NCBI GenBank assembly: GCA_002727275.1
Contig: PBWO01000019.1
Location: forward strand, 5,765 to 69,764
Direction of reading: 5' to 3'
From: Methanobacteriota archaeon
GTDB taxonomy: Archaea; Thermoplasmatota; Poseidoniia; Poseidoniales; Thalassarchaeaceae
Length of the DNA: 64,000 bases
Shown here: one piece after another, positions 1 through 9,966 of the stretch
Numbering within the stretch: the stretch's first letter is position 1
Layout: each line of letters begins with the position of its first letter
The notes under the pieces: generated by a model
Seen by the model: the letters and a program-made list of their open reading frames with translations, nothing else
Told to the model about the DNA's origin: nothing
Databases searched by the model: none
Made by a program: the position numbers and the translations under genes

Positions 1-3000
1 TAACAAACTGCGGTGAGAGCAACGATCCTCTAGACTCAGCCGATACTCCAACCGACACAGATGGTGACGGTTCATGTAACGCGCTTGACTCTGATGACGA
101 TGGTGACGGATACGACGACTCGTCTGACGCGTTCCCACTGGATTCAACCGAGTGGGTCGACTACGACAACGACGGAACTGGTGACAATGCTGACACCGAT
201 GACGACAACGACGGCTACCTAGATGCGGACGACGCCTTCGACAATGACGTCGACGCATGGGACGACACCGACGGTGACGGCCTAGCAGACGACTTCCCGA
301 ACCTATCGGAGACAACATGGACCACATCGTCCACACTAACTGAGGTAGGCTCAGGCTATGCAAGCTCGGGTGAGACATTCACCCTAACTAGCGATCAGAG
401 GGCGACAATCACAATGACCAACACCGACTATTACGCATACGAGTGCGGCCTCACAATCAACGGGGCAGCATACAGTTGCGGATACTCAGGAAACTACGGT
501 TACCTAACTGGTTCACCAATCTCAATAACATCTGCAGGAACATACACAGTTGTTGTTACTGACAGCTACGGAGACGGTGGAAACACCGCTACAATAGTGA
601 TTGAAGACGGAACCACCGCAACTCCTGCTACCAGCCCAGCTGGTACAAGTTTGGATTACGATGATGACGGCGACAATGTGCTTGACGTTGATGAGAACAC
701 GGGCTGTTCACTACTTGCAGATTGTGACGGCGATGGTGACAACGACGACACTGATCAGTTCCCATTGAACTCTGCTGAGTGGGATGACACCGATGGTGAC
801 GCTCCTGCTGGATCGGATGGAACTGGATATGGTGACAACAGCGATGCCTTCCCAACCGATGCTTGTGCTAACGTAGATACTGACGGCGATGGGCTACCAG
901 ACACAATTGTAAGCGGTTGCACAACAACCCTTACTGAAGATATCGATGATGATGGTGACGGTGTTCTAGATGCATATGACGCATTCCCGTTGGATGCTAC
1001 TGAGACTACTGACACTGACAGTGACGGAATTGGTAACAATGCTGATACTGACGATGACGGTGATGCTTGGCCTGATGCAGTTGACTGGGCTCCTCTAGAT
1101 TCGACTGAGTGGCTAGACTCCGATGGAGATGGAATTGGAGACAATGACGACTCCGATGACGACAATGACGGAACACCAGACGAGTCCGACACCTACGATA
1201 GGGATTACGACAACGATGGTTGGGACGATTCATGGGAAGTTGCTTGTGGAACTGATTCCACTGACTCTTCATCTACTCCAGGGGACTATGATGCAGACTC
1301 ATCCGGAGACTCCGGTAGTGTCGACTCATCTGGCGCTCCAAACGGCGTCAACATGTGTAACGCAATAGACACCGATGACGACAACGATGGCTACCTAGAT
1401 GTGGACGACGACTTCGACTTCGATGTTGATGCATGGATTGACACTGATGGAGACGGAGCTGCTGACACAGTAGCACCTGACATCGTTGTGAGCAACGATG
1501 TCGAGAACTTCGACAGTGGATCTGCTGGTTTGACATTCGTTAACAGCGGAACTCATGACTGGGCAGTAGCAACTGACTACGCTAACTCAGGTACTTACTC
1601 AATGATTGCAGGTCCTACCGACCAGCACTCGAGAACATACACAATGACTCTGACTGTCACAACTTATGCTGGCGACATGAGTTTCAACTACCTGACCCAG
1701 ACTGAGTACGACTTTGGCTGTGACAGCTACGACTACATGACATTCTCAGTTGATGGCTCAATCGTGACCAGAGATTGTGGTACAAGTTCTGCATGGGAAT
1801 CCTACACTCACACGTTGACTGCAGGATCTCACACACTGACCTGGACATACAAGAGAGACTCCTCATGGTGTTCAGCCGGTAGCAGTTGTACCGGAGTTAA
1901 CGACTTCGTTGCAGTTGATGACATCTCACTGCCGACATCACAGACAGTTGGATACCCAAGTGTGACCATTGCTGGAACTCCACAGGACTATGATGACGAC
2001 AACGATGGTTACTCTGACTTGGATGAGACTACCAACTGTAATGATGGAAGTGCATACGCATCTACCAGCCTACCGCTAGATGCAACAAGCATACCATCTG
2101 ATATGGACGGAGACTTGACCTGTGACGCTCTTGACAGTGACCGCGATGGCGACAGTTACTCCAACTCTGCCGATGCCTTCCCAGACGATGCTAACGAGTG
2201 GGCTGACAACGATGCAGACGGTACAGGTGACAACGCAGATACCGATGACGACAACGACGGCACTCCAGATCTGACTGACCCATTCCCAATGGACGAGTGC
2301 GCTGCAGTCGACACGGACAGTGATGGTAAGCCAGACTCAATAGTCGCAGGATGTTCAACCACGCTTGTTCTAGACATTGACGATGATAACGATAACACCG
2401 TCGATGCTGTTGATGCGTTCCCATTGGATGCTACTGAGACTACTGACACTGACAGTGACGGAATTGGTAACAATGCTGACACTGATGATGACGGTGACGG
2501 AGTTGCAGATTCGTCAGATGTTTGGCCACTCAATGCTTGCGCAAGCTCTGACTTCGATGGCGACGGCAGCCCAGACAGCCTAGTAGCAGGATGTATGGGC
2601 GACACTGTCGGATTCATCGGATTCGAGGGTGCTTCGACAGGTAGCATGTACATTGATACCGGAAACAGTTCACTGAACCACACACTAGCGAACAACGCCG
2701 GTCAGGCCAGTGTATCATACAGCAGTGCTAGTACCACTGTTTGTATGACCACATCTTCCTCTGGTGCGTTCTCTTACGCTGGTGACTTCACCTGCTCGTT
2801 CACAGTGAACTCAGGTGAGAGTATGGTTGCCACTGCGTACTCGTACTACACGATGATTTACCACCCAATCACTTTGACAGGGCCGTCTGGAAACCTGTTA
2901 ATATCCGCTGATTATGGTGACTCAGGATCTACCTTCACTGGAAGTTACGGTCCATACTACGAGCCTGGTACCTATACATGGCACCAGGATAACACAGGTG

Positions 3001-5870
3001 GATTCTCCAGTTACAACATGATTGCCTTCATGGCATCTGTCTCTGGTAGTGATGTTGGATACAGTGCTGACTACATCTCCACAGGTAGTGTCGGTCTTAC
3101 TGATGGAGACTACTTCGGAGTAACTAACTACGCAACAACCGTAGGAGCGTTCCCTGAGGGAACACAAGGTTACCAGATGTCAGATACCGACGGAATTATC
3201 CAACTATCTACAGGATCAGTGGCTGATGCAGATTCTGTCTCTCTCGATCTATTCGTACAGAGTACTGGGTGGGAGACTGCAGACTACATCATCATCAGTT
3301 ATGTTGGAGCATCTTCAACCACCGAACTACTGAACACAAGCGGCTACGATATCGATACCGACTTCGCAGCTTACGAAGGAGTATGGACCACAGTGAGTGG
3401 AGCTGTATCCGGTTCAGGATATCTGATGGTAGAGTTCTCATCCAACGCTGGAACTGAGGCAATATACATCGACAATGTCAAGTTCATGTCTGATGGACTA
3501 GACGTAGATGACGACGATGACAACGACGGCTACAACGATACCGTAGACGACTGTCCGTTCGATGCTACTGAGCACGTTGATACTGATGGAGACGGTTACT
3601 GTGACATCCAAGACGTCGATGACGACAATGACGGTGTGTATGACTGGAACGATCTATTCCCACTGAATGCTAACGAGTCGGCTGACAACGACGGCGATGG
3701 AATCGGAGACAACGCCGACACCGACGATGATAACGACGGTGTTGATGATGCCAACGATGCCTTCCCACTTGATTCAAGTGAGTGGGCTGACGCCGATGGA
3801 GATGGATTTGGAGATAATGCCGACCTCGACGATGATAACGATGGCGTGAATGACGACGTGGATGCATGGCCTCTTGATTCCACCAGAGATACTGATACTG
3901 ATGGCGATGGCATTGCTGACTACGCTAATGTAGTCACTGCAGGAGAGTCATTCGACTTCGAGACTGGAGCAATACCTGCTAACATCACTACACTCTGGGG
4001 TTACTCACAGTGTACGGGATACGGTAACACCACCTACGGAAATACCGGCAGCTGTACTCCAACCACCATCCACAATGATTGGACTGTGTCGACTATAGAC
4101 GCAATCACTGGAAACTACTCGCTCAGATCAGGTCAACTGGCTAGCGGTTACTATGGTGAGGTTACAGTACACGCAACCTTCTACACAACTGGCGGTTCTA
4201 TCAACTGGAACTACAAGGTCAGCTCAGTAGAGCGAACGTACAGTACCCAGTTCCATGAGGGACTCAAGGTATTCATAGACGGTGTTCAGATTGATGCATC
4301 AGGTTATGGAGGTTGTTTCAACGGCGAATGGTGTGGCGAGCGATCAGGATTCATGTCCTATCAGGTCGGCCCAGGTACTCACAAGATTGAGTTCACCTTT
4401 GACTTCGGAACCAGTGGCTCTGCAGGCTCAAGCACGGCCTGGATTGACGATTTGGCCCTACCGAACGTAATGATTCCATCCAACCTAGACACTGACGACG
4501 ACAATGACGGTGTGCTAGATGACGATGATATAGCCAGCCTTGACCCATGTATCGGTCTAGATACTGATGGCGATGGATTGGCTGATTCACTTGGAAGTAC
4601 AATGCTCAACGGCTCTGCTTGTGACCCATCTGCGTACACGATTGACGACGATGACGATAACGACTCGTGGTTGGATTCTGATGAGGTAACTTGCGGTTCC
4701 GACCCATTGGTTGCCAACTCAACACCAGCAGATTACGACGGCGACCTCGTTTGCGATGTGATGGATGCTGACGACGACAATGATGGCTACGATGACGATG
4801 TAGATGCATTCCCACAGAATGCCAGCGAGGTTAACGACAACGATCTTGACGGCATTGGAGACAATGCAGATACTGATGACGACAACGATGGAGTCACCGA
4901 TGGTTTGGATGCATTCCCGAATGATGCAACAGAGACTGAGGACTTCGACGGAGATGGCGTAGGTAACAATGCCGACACTGACGACGACGATGACGGTGTG
5001 CTAGATGCAGATGATGCATTCCCACTCAACCCGAGCGAGTGGGATGACACTGACGGTGATGGCATTGGTAACAACGCTGACCCAGACGACGATGGCGATG
5101 GAGTGGCTGACGTAGCTGATCCATTCCCTCTAGATGCGTCTGAGACATCCGACGACGACAACGATGGAATCGGTAACAACGCCGACACTGACGATGACAA
5201 TGACGGCTACGATGATGCTGACGACGCCTTCCCAGAAGACTCCACTGAGTGGAATGACTTGGATGGCGATGGCCAGGGTGACAACTCTGATGCAGACGAT
5301 GACGGCGATGGAGTCAACGACGGTATCGATGTGTTCCCAACAGACTCTTCTGAGTGGATAGACACTGACGGCGATGGAATCGGCGACAACTCCGATACTG
5401 ACGATGACGGCGATGGAATTGCCGATGCTGACGACGCCTTCCCACTGAACCCGTCTGAGGATAGTGACCTCGATGGTGATGGATTGGGCGACAATGCGGA
5501 CTCTGATGATGACAATGACGGAGTTTCTGACTCCGAAGATGCCTTCCCAGAGGACTCAACTGAGTGGCTTGACACTGACGGCGATGGTACTGGTGACAAC
5601 GAGGATACTGACGACGACGGTGACGGAGACTCTGACGCCCGTGAGGAAGAGTGTGGCTCTAACTCACTCGATGACGATTCTGCTCCAGCTGATTACGACG
5701 GTGACGGAATCTGTGATGCAGTCGACGAGGACAACACTGACGGCCCATCTTACGTGTCCGATGAGGACACCTCACTTGGATGGAGCAATGTAGTACCGGG
5801 CTTCCCGGCACTATTCGCTGCTATCGCATTGGTCGGTGCAGCCCTTCTGGGCCGCCGCAAGGACGACTGA
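1..5870 (+). CDS. Giant Asp-rich thrombospondin type-3 repeat surface protein with PGF-CTERM tail (5' partial)
   Basis: The frame is open from the left edge (complete codons from base 3). The first in-frame ATG, at 414, lies inside a domain, so the true start and signal peptide are outside the window; about 1,955 residues are visible. Most of the protein is tandem DxDxDGxxD-type calcium-binding repeats with recurring 'DAFPLDSTEW'-like linkers, as in thrombospondin type-3 repeats. Non-repetitive, Gly/Ser/Thr/Tyr-rich, probably beta-sandwich segments lie at about 310-640, 1480-1960, 2595-3500 and 3930-4480. The C-terminus carries 'VVPGFPAL', a hydrophobic stretch and 'GRRKDD', the layout of a PGF-CTERM signal cleaved and lipid-attached by archaeosortase A. 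A candidate enzyme is at 25512-26480. Inferred role: a calcium-stabilised, membrane-anchored surface stalk or adhesin. The ligand cannot be told. The family call is firm and the role is inferred. Confidence 0.9.
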   Translation, partial: TNCGESNDPLDSADTPTDTDGDGSCNALDSDDDGDGYDDSSDAFPLDSTEWVDYDNDGTGDNADTDDDNDGYLDADDAFDNDVDAWDDTDGDGLADDFPNLSETTWTTSSTLTEVGSGYASSGETFTLTSDQRATITMTNTDYYAYECGLTINGAAYSCGYSGNYGYLTGSPISITSAGTYTVVVTDSYGDGGNTATIVIEDGTTATPATSPAGTSLDYDDDGDNVLDVDENTGCSLLADCDGDGDNDDTDQFPLNSAEWDDTDGDAPAGSDGTGYGDNSDAFPTDACANVDTDGDGLPDTIVSGCTTTLTEDIDDDGDGVLDAYDAFPLDATETTDTDSDGIGNNADTDDDGDAWPDAVDWAPLDSTEWLDSDGDGIGDNDDSDDDNDGTPDESDTYDRDYDNDGWDDSWEVACGTDSTDSSSTPGDYDADSSGDSGSVDSSGAPNGVNMCNAIDTDDDNDGYLDVDDDFDFDVDAWIDTDGDGAADTVAPDIVVSNDVENFDSGSAGLTFVNSGTHDWAVATDYANSGTYSMIAGPTDQHSRTYTMTLTVTTYAGDMSFNYLTQTEYDFGCDSYDYMTFSVDGSIVTRDCGTSSAWESYTHTLTAGSHTLTWTYKRDSSWCSAGSSCTGVNDFVAVDDISLPTSQTVGYPSVTIAGTPQDYDDDNDGYSDLDETTNCNDGSAYASTSLPLDATSIPSDMDGDLTCDALDSDRDGDSYSNSADAFPDDANEWADNDADGTGDNADTDDDNDGTPDLTDPFPMDECAAVDTDSDGKPDSIVAGCSTTLVLDIDDDNDNTVDAVDAFPLDATETTDTDSDGIGNNADTDDDGDGVADSSDVWPLNACASSDFDGDGSPDSLVAGCMGDTVGFIGFEGASTGSMYIDTGNSSLNHTLANNAGQASVSYSSASTTVCMTTSSSGAFSYAGDFTCSFTVNSGESMVATAYSYYTMIYHPITLTGPSGNLLISADYGDSGSTFTGSYGPYYEPGTYTWHQDNTGGFSSYNMIAFMASVSGSDVGYSADYISTGSVGLTDGDYFGVTNYATTVGAFPEGTQGYQMSDTDGIIQLSTGSVADADSVSLDLFVQSTGWETADYIIISYVGASSTTELLNTSGYDIDTDFAAYEGVWTTVSGAVSGSGYLMVEFSSNAGTEAIYIDNVKFMSDGLDVDDDDDNDGYNDTVDDCPFDATEHVDTDGDGYCDIQDVDDDNDGVYDWNDLFPLNANESADNDGDGIGDNADTDDDNDGVDDANDAFPLDSSEWADADGDGFGDNADLDDDNDGVNDDVDAWPLDSTRDTDTDGDGIADYANVVTAGESFDFETGAIPANITTLWGYSQCTGYGNTTYGNTGSCTPTTIHNDWTVSTIDAITGNYSLRSGQLASGYYGEVTVHATFYTTGGSINWNYKVSSVERTYSTQFHEGLKVFIDGVQIDASGYGGCFNGEWCGERSGFMSYQVGPGTHKIEFTFDFGTSGSAGSSTAWIDDLALPNVMIPSNLDTDDDNDGVLDDDDIASLDPCIGLDTDGDGLADSLGSTMLNGSACDPSAYTIDDDDDNDSWLDSDEVTCGSDPLVANSTPADYDGDLVCDVMDADDDNDGYDDDVDAFPQNASEVNDNDLDGIGDNADTDDDNDGVTDGLDAFPNDATETEDFDGDGVGNNADTDDDDDGVLDADDAFPLNPSEWDDTDGDGIGNNADPDDDGDGVADVADPFPLDASETSDDDNDGIGNNADTDDDNDGYDDADDAFPEDSTEWNDLDGDGQGDNSDADDDGDGVNDGIDVFPTDSSEWIDTDGDGIGDNSDTDDDGDGIADADDAFPLNPSEDSDLDGDGLGDNADSDDDNDGVSDSEDAFPEDSTEWLDTDGDGTGDNEDTDDDGDGDSDAREEECGSNSLDDDSAPADYDGDGICDAVDEDNTDGPSYVSDEDTSLGWSNVVPGFPALFAAIALVGAALLGRRKDD
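990..1045 (+). repeat. Exact 56-bp direct repeat, copy 1
   Basis: This stretch of the giant surface-protein gene is identical, base for base, to 2424-2479. It encodes 'LDATETTDTDSDGIGNNAD'. Neighbouring type-3 repeats share protein sequence but differ at many third codon positions, so exact identity over 56 bases points to recent duplication or gene conversion. Confidence 0.85.
2424..2479 (+). repeat. Exact 56-bp direct repeat, copy 2
   Basis: Second copy of the repeat at 990-1045. The copies part at a T/C difference right after the shared block and stay similar for some 20 further bases. Both lie in the same reading frame of the type-3 repeat region. Confidence 0.85.
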
Positions 5871-5895
5871 GTAATCAGTCGGACATAACCGGGAT

Positions 5896-5913
5896 CGGGG
5901 GCTTCGGCTCCCG
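5896..5913 (+). terminator. UUCG-tetraloop hairpin after the giant surface-protein gene
   Basis: A 7-bp stem (5896-5902 with 5907-5913, one G-U pair) closes a TTCG tetraloop 25 bases after the stop codon. Flanking ACCGGG and CCCGGT can form an alternative stem. There is no long T-run, so it may protect the 3' end or assist termination rather than act as a classical intrinsic terminator. Confidence 0.5.
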
Positions 5914-5986
5914 GTCCTGGAACCAACCTGCACGACAGTCTGTCGGCAATGCTGATAAGGCGTAGCGTGGACCTGCCTCTGTTAGC

Positions 5987-6373
5987 ATGCCAGGTACAAC
6001 TAGAGCCGAGATTAGGACACTTAAGGTGGGACGCTATGTCGCCTTGGAGGATAGTGCATACAAGATTCTAAGCATGTCTAAGTCCAAGCCCGGAAAGCAC
6101 GGTTCAGCTAAGGCTAGAATTGAACTTGAGGATATATTCACTGGTCAGAAGCGATCTCACGTAGGCACAGTGACTGACAATATCAACATCCCAATTATTG
6201 AGAAAGGGTCTGCTATAATCACACATATCCAGGGCGAGGAAGTCCATGCTATGGACAATAAGACCTATGATACTCTAATTCTTCCAGTTGACCCCAGTCT
6301 GAACTTGGAATCTGGTCGTGAAGTCCAATGGATGGAAGCCATGGGCAGGTATCGCATCACTAGAGACCACTGA
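5987..6373 (+). CDS. eif5A: Translation factor aIF5A (hypusine/deoxyhypusine-containing)
   Basis: This 128-residue protein has normal archaeal aIF5A length. The factor binds the ribosomal E site and relieves stalling, chiefly at proline runs. The N-terminal SH3-like domain (about 1-70) carries the modification loop 'SKPGKHGSAK', with K37 at the lysine that deoxyhypusine synthase modifies in the family. The C-terminal OB-fold part (about 71-128) is complete. ATG start follows the surface-protein gene by 116 bases and precedes the OPT transporter by 80, so it is probably a single-gene unit. No deoxyhypusine synthase is in the window, but a protein resembling deoxyhypusine hydroxylase is at 56277-56753. 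Confidence 0.96.
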   Translation: MPGTTRAEIRTLKVGRYVALEDSAYKILSMSKSKPGKHGSAKARIELEDIFTGQKRSHVGTVTDNINIPIIEKGSAIITHIQGEEVHAMDNKTYDTLILPVDPSLNLESGREVQWMEAMGRYRITRDH

Positions 6374-6394
6374 TAATCAATTAGGCACCTAGTA

Positions 6395-6414
6395 ACTTCT
6401 TTCGCAGAAGAAGT
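6395..6414 (+). terminator. Hairpin between aIF5A and the OPT transporter
   Basis: A perfect 7-bp inverted repeat (ACTTCTT at 6395-6401, AAGAAGT at 6408-6414) with a 6-base loop sits 21 bases after the aIF5A stop and 39 before the next start. It could be an end-of-transcript structure. No T-run follows. Confidence 0.35.
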
Positions 6415-6453
6415 ATAAGCGGCTGACTATGACCGCAGAACGAGGAGTGTAGC

Positions 6454-8988
6454 ATGTCCGATGTGGAGCGTTCAGCATACAGGCAACCAGTCACCCCATC
6501 GGGCCTAGAAGCAATCGAGAATGGCACTTTGACTTGGTTAGACGAGGATATGTACAACAACCTCAACACAGGTCTTCTGGAACAGTACCTTGAGGAGAAG
6601 AATCTACAAGAATCATTTGAAATCAGTCATTGGGACACGAGAAAGGTACTGATTGGAATATTAATCGGGGCTGTATTCAGTGGAGTAACGGCATATATTG
6701 GGCTCAAAATCGGGCTTGCCGTCTCAGCAGCATGGTATGTTGCATATCTACTAGGAATGGCGCTCAAATGGTCGCCTTCTGAAGTCAATATAGCCACAAG
6801 TGCGACCACTGGAGCAACACATGCTTCTACGGGGTTCATTTTCACTTTCCCTGCGATATTCTTGTTGGCATACTCCGATGACTATATCGTTGGTGATGGC
6901 CATCTTATTTCGTCTGTAGATACGTTACAATTGGCATTTATAGGAATCATAGCATCGATGTTTGCTGGTTTCCTAGGAGTGATGTATTTCATTATCTTCA
7001 GGCGAGTTTGGCTAGTTGAAGATCCCCTTCCAATGCCCGGCTTCGAAGCCACACTAAAGATGCTGGATATCTCTTCTGATGTGAGTAGTGGTGCGGCAGA
7101 TGCAGCTAGAGAGTCACTCAAGACAGTCGGACTTTGGACAGTTCTGACTATGGGATTCATGTTCCTCATCGACTATCCTCTGATGTGGGGCCGCAAAGTA
7201 GCACATATCCCTAGCAGCATTGCAGACTATCTAGCAATGATGCTGTCTGGCGAAGAATGGGGTCTAGCTTCTATTTACACAGAGAGGTGGTTGCATCAGC
7301 CAACTAAATTGGTCGATGGGCATGCACCATTCGGAGGAATCACCCCTTATGAATCAGGGAACATATTTTCGTACACATTCCTAGGTGTGGAACTCAGCCC
7401 AACTCTTCTAGCCATTGGATGGTTCATGAAGTTCAGAGTGGCATTCCTAGTTAACCTAGGATCCATAGTAGCATGGTTCTATCTTGTCCCTCTAGTTGTC
7501 CTATTGGATACCCCCGTCTACGACGCTGCATTAGGGCAGTACGTCGAAATCACCGAATATGGTAACCTATCAACTCTCCCAGTATATCCGGTTGTGCAAT
7601 GGAAGGCATTCCTTTCAATTGTCAGGACTATCGCAATTGGAGCAATCCTAGGTGGCGGAGTATATGGCCTGCTCAAAATGGCACCTACTTTCATCAACAT
7701 TTTTGGCGACATTACTCGAGCCTTCTCTGGTGAGAAAGGAGACGAATTCATCGAGGGCAAGGGGTGGTACGAGTGGCCTCTTGAGCATATTCCAATCTTC
7801 ATGGGTATTGCTTTCGTTGCTATGGTGGCCATTTTCGCTCTCGGAGGCTTCCCGATTCTTCCTGCCTTGATTTTTGCAATCATTCTTCTCGCTACGACTT
7901 TCTTACTAGGGGCCATTGCCGTAAGGGTCATGGGAGAGACTGGAATAGAACCTGTTTCGGGGACCTCATTCATTGTTCTGCTAATGTTACTACTAGTGTT
8001 CCTAAACCTCCCAGTAGGACTTACAAGCGAAGAATCGGTTTTGATGGCACTAGTGGGTACAACGGTATTTGGCTCAGCGATTTCGATGTCAGGAACAGTT
8101 GTTGGTGATTACAAGAATAGCCTGTATATCGGCAATCGCCCCTATCATATATCCAAAGGCAACATCATGGGTGTCGTTCCGGGAGCTATTCTAGGAGCCG
8201 GAGTGGCTATCTTCCTCTCGATGTTGCTGGCCGATGGCAGCATCGATCTTCTAGCCCCACAGGCCAATGCTTTCGCTTCCTTTACAATCATCCTCGCCGA
8301 AGGACAGGGCGACTGGTGGGCACTCGGGCTAGGGTTCCTTTTGGGTGCTTTCGTCGAGTGGGCTACTGGCATGGGGACGTCATTCGGACTCGGAATGTAT
8401 CTGCCAACTCCAGTGACATTCCCCATGTTGATTGGAGGAGCAGCCCGCGATTGGTGGGAGAAGAGACGTCTCCTGCCCAAGGTTGAGGAGATTCGCTTAT
8501 CGGAAGGTTCTGCTGCTTCGGAGAAGAGCAGGGCACTAATGCTACTGTTCACCTTCATGGTGGCCGCTGGGGCCCTGACTGGAGAGGCATTCTTTGGAGT
8601 CGAATCTGCTGTGATGGCAGTAACGGACGAACTTGAAACCGAGCAGGAGTATTTGCCAGATTCTTGGACTGAAGAAACATACCTCGATGAGATGATTGGG
8701 GTCACTGATGACGACTTCGGTCATGTCTTGGGATATGCTACCTCCCGAATTGCTTCCGACATCGCGGATGGCAAGGAACCGTCTTGCCAAATCCTTCCCG
8801 AATCAGTAATTTGTACTGAGACTATGAGCATCAAGTCTTGGTGGCCTCAAGCAAGATTCGCAGGTTTCCTTGTCGTAAATATCATCTTGGCTGGGCTAAT
8901 CTTTGTTCTGTTCCGTTCTGCTGGTATAATTGGAGTCAAGAAGGAAGGAGGCGACTCTGAGATCATGGACGCTGAGATTGCCGGTTGA
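6454..8988 (+). CDS. OPT-family oligopeptide/metal-chelate transporter
   Basis: An 844-residue polytopic membrane protein with the signature of the OPT superfamily. After a cytoplasmic N-terminus of about 65 residues come many hydrophobic helices. Conserved elements include 'GAVFSGVTAYIGLKIGL' near residue 71, 'GETGIEPVSGTSF' near 492, and the late 'GMGTSFGLGMYLPTP' with 'GGAARDWWEKRR' at about 639-672. Family members import small peptides or metal-nicotianamine-type chelates with protons; the substrate here cannot be read from sequence. A GGAG motif lies about 10 bases before the ATG. The DMT transporter follows directly, so the two may be cotranscribed. A soluble acidic insert with cysteines precedes the last membrane segment. 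Confidence 0.9.
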   Translation: MSDVERSAYRQPVTPSGLEAIENGTLTWLDEDMYNNLNTGLLEQYLEEKNLQESFEISHWDTRKVLIGILIGAVFSGVTAYIGLKIGLAVSAAWYVAYLLGMALKWSPSEVNIATSATTGATHASTGFIFTFPAIFLLAYSDDYIVGDGHLISSVDTLQLAFIGIIASMFAGFLGVMYFIIFRRVWLVEDPLPMPGFEATLKMLDISSDVSSGAADAARESLKTVGLWTVLTMGFMFLIDYPLMWGRKVAHIPSSIADYLAMMLSGEEWGLASIYTERWLHQPTKLVDGHAPFGGITPYESGNIFSYTFLGVELSPTLLAIGWFMKFRVAFLVNLGSIVAWFYLVPLVVLLDTPVYDAALGQYVEITEYGNLSTLPVYPVVQWKAFLSIVRTIAIGAILGGGVYGLLKMAPTFINIFGDITRAFSGEKGDEFIEGKGWYEWPLEHIPIFMGIAFVAMVAIFALGGFPILPALIFAIILLATTFLLGAIAVRVMGETGIEPVSGTSFIVLLMLLLVFLNLPVGLTSEESVLMALVGTTVFGSAISMSGTVVGDYKNSLYIGNRPYHISKGNIMGVVPGAILGAGVAIFLSMLLADGSIDLLAPQANAFASFTIILAEGQGDWWALGLGFLLGAFVEWATGMGTSFGLGMYLPTPVTFPMLIGGAARDWWEKRRLLPKVEEIRLSEGSAASEKSRALMLLFTFMVAAGALTGEAFFGVESAVMAVTDELETEQEYLPDSWTEETYLDEMIGVTDDDFGHVLGYATSRIASDIADGKEPSCQILPESVICTETMSIKSWWPQARFAGFLVVNIILAGLIFVLFRSAGIIGVKKEGGDSEIMDAEIAG

Positions 8989-8993
8989 TACTG

Positions 8994-9941
8994 ATGAATG
9001 AAGGCAAGCCACCCCTGTTCGCTTGGGGCATACTATTCGTTGCTCTGATTGCTGTATCTAGCGCAGGTATCGTACTGCAGTCGATGAGTGAAGTCCCACC
9101 CCTACTCAGGGCTTCATGGAGAATGCAGGGCACAGCACTAATCCTACTCCCTGGTTTCATCTATCAGTATTCCCGTTCAACAACGGGTTCTGTTACTTCT
9201 AGGGACTGGGGTATTATGTTCGTCTCAAGCATCTTCCTGGGCACCCATTTCGGCTCATGGGTCTGGTCGCTCGACCACACCAGTCTTGTCCATAGTTTGC
9301 TTTTTGTTTCTATTCATCCAATTGTCCTAGTACTTCTGATGCCGCTAATTGGGACAGCAGTCCGTAGAGGACATGTTCTCGGAGTTGTAATCGGGGTTGT
9401 AGGGGCTCTTCTTTCGCTGGGCGATATTGAGTCTGGAGGAGAAGTCACTATCGTAGGGGATGCCGCTGCATTTCTTGGGGCTGCGACTGTAGTAGGCTAT
9501 CTGTTAGCAGGCAGGCATCTCCGTTCCGAGAGGAAAATTCCGATTTTCGTATATGCATTTCCAGTGACATTGGGGGCAGGGATATGGCTCGCAATGGCAG
9601 CCATTTCGCAAGAGGGGGCCAGCATATCAGATACTGTTCCAGAACTCTCTCTGTTTGGTTGGAGTGACGCTGTCTGGCTTTCTTGGATTGTATACCTATC
9701 AATCGGACCGGGATTGATGGGACACACTGGAATCAATACTGTTCTGAGATGGATAGCTCCAATCACTGTCTCAATCACTTTACTCTTCGAGCCAGTGGTT
9801 GGGGGCATTATAGGCTGGCTTTGGGAGGGAGACATTACTCTGGGCATGTGGACCCTATTGGGAGGTCCACTGATGGTTGCCGGAGCAATCATGGTAACGA
9901 TGGAGGAGTATTCTTCTGGGACTCAAACAGACACTGATTGA
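8994..9941 (+). CDS. EamA/DMT-superfamily permease
   Basis: A protein of about 315 residues with roughly ten hydrophobic helices in two repeated halves, typical of the EamA (drug/metabolite transporter) family. Short inside loops, 'GVVIGVVGALLSLGD' in the first half and 'LLFEPVVGGIIGWLWEGD' in the second match the family's conserved half-ends. The frame is open from a TTG at 8985 that overlaps the OPT stop; the ATG at 8994 (MNEGKPP) is preferred because it clears that overlap. Family members export or import amino acids, nucleotide sugars or other metabolites, and no substrate is assignable. It sits between the OPT transporter and surE on the same strand. Confidence 0.85.
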   Translation: MNEGKPPLFAWGILFVALIAVSSAGIVLQSMSEVPPLLRASWRMQGTALILLPGFIYQYSRSTTGSVTSRDWGIMFVSSIFLGTHFGSWVWSLDHTSLVHSLLFVSIHPIVLVLLMPLIGTAVRRGHVLGVVIGVVGALLSLGDIESGGEVTIVGDAAAFLGAATVVGYLLAGRHLRSERKIPIFVYAFPVTLGAGIWLAMAAISQEGASISDTVPELSLFGWSDAVWLSWIVYLSIGPGLMGHTGINTVLRWIAPITVSITLLFEPVVGGIIGWLWEGDITLGMWTLLGGPLMVAGAIMVTMEEYSSGTQTDTD

Positions 9942-9966
9942 AGAACCTCCGGCCGGACCCGTATTC

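Noticed and set aside
628..5599. Many long minus-strand and shifted open frames across the Asp-rich repeat gene, rich in Ser/Pro/His/Arg
   Set aside because: They mirror the periodic GAC/GAT codons of the real gene; their low-complexity sequence and mutual overlap mark them as shadows.
661..5640. Tandem repeats that could suggest a CRISPR array
   Set aside because: The repeats are in-frame coding units of varying sequence without constant spacers or palindromic direct repeats.
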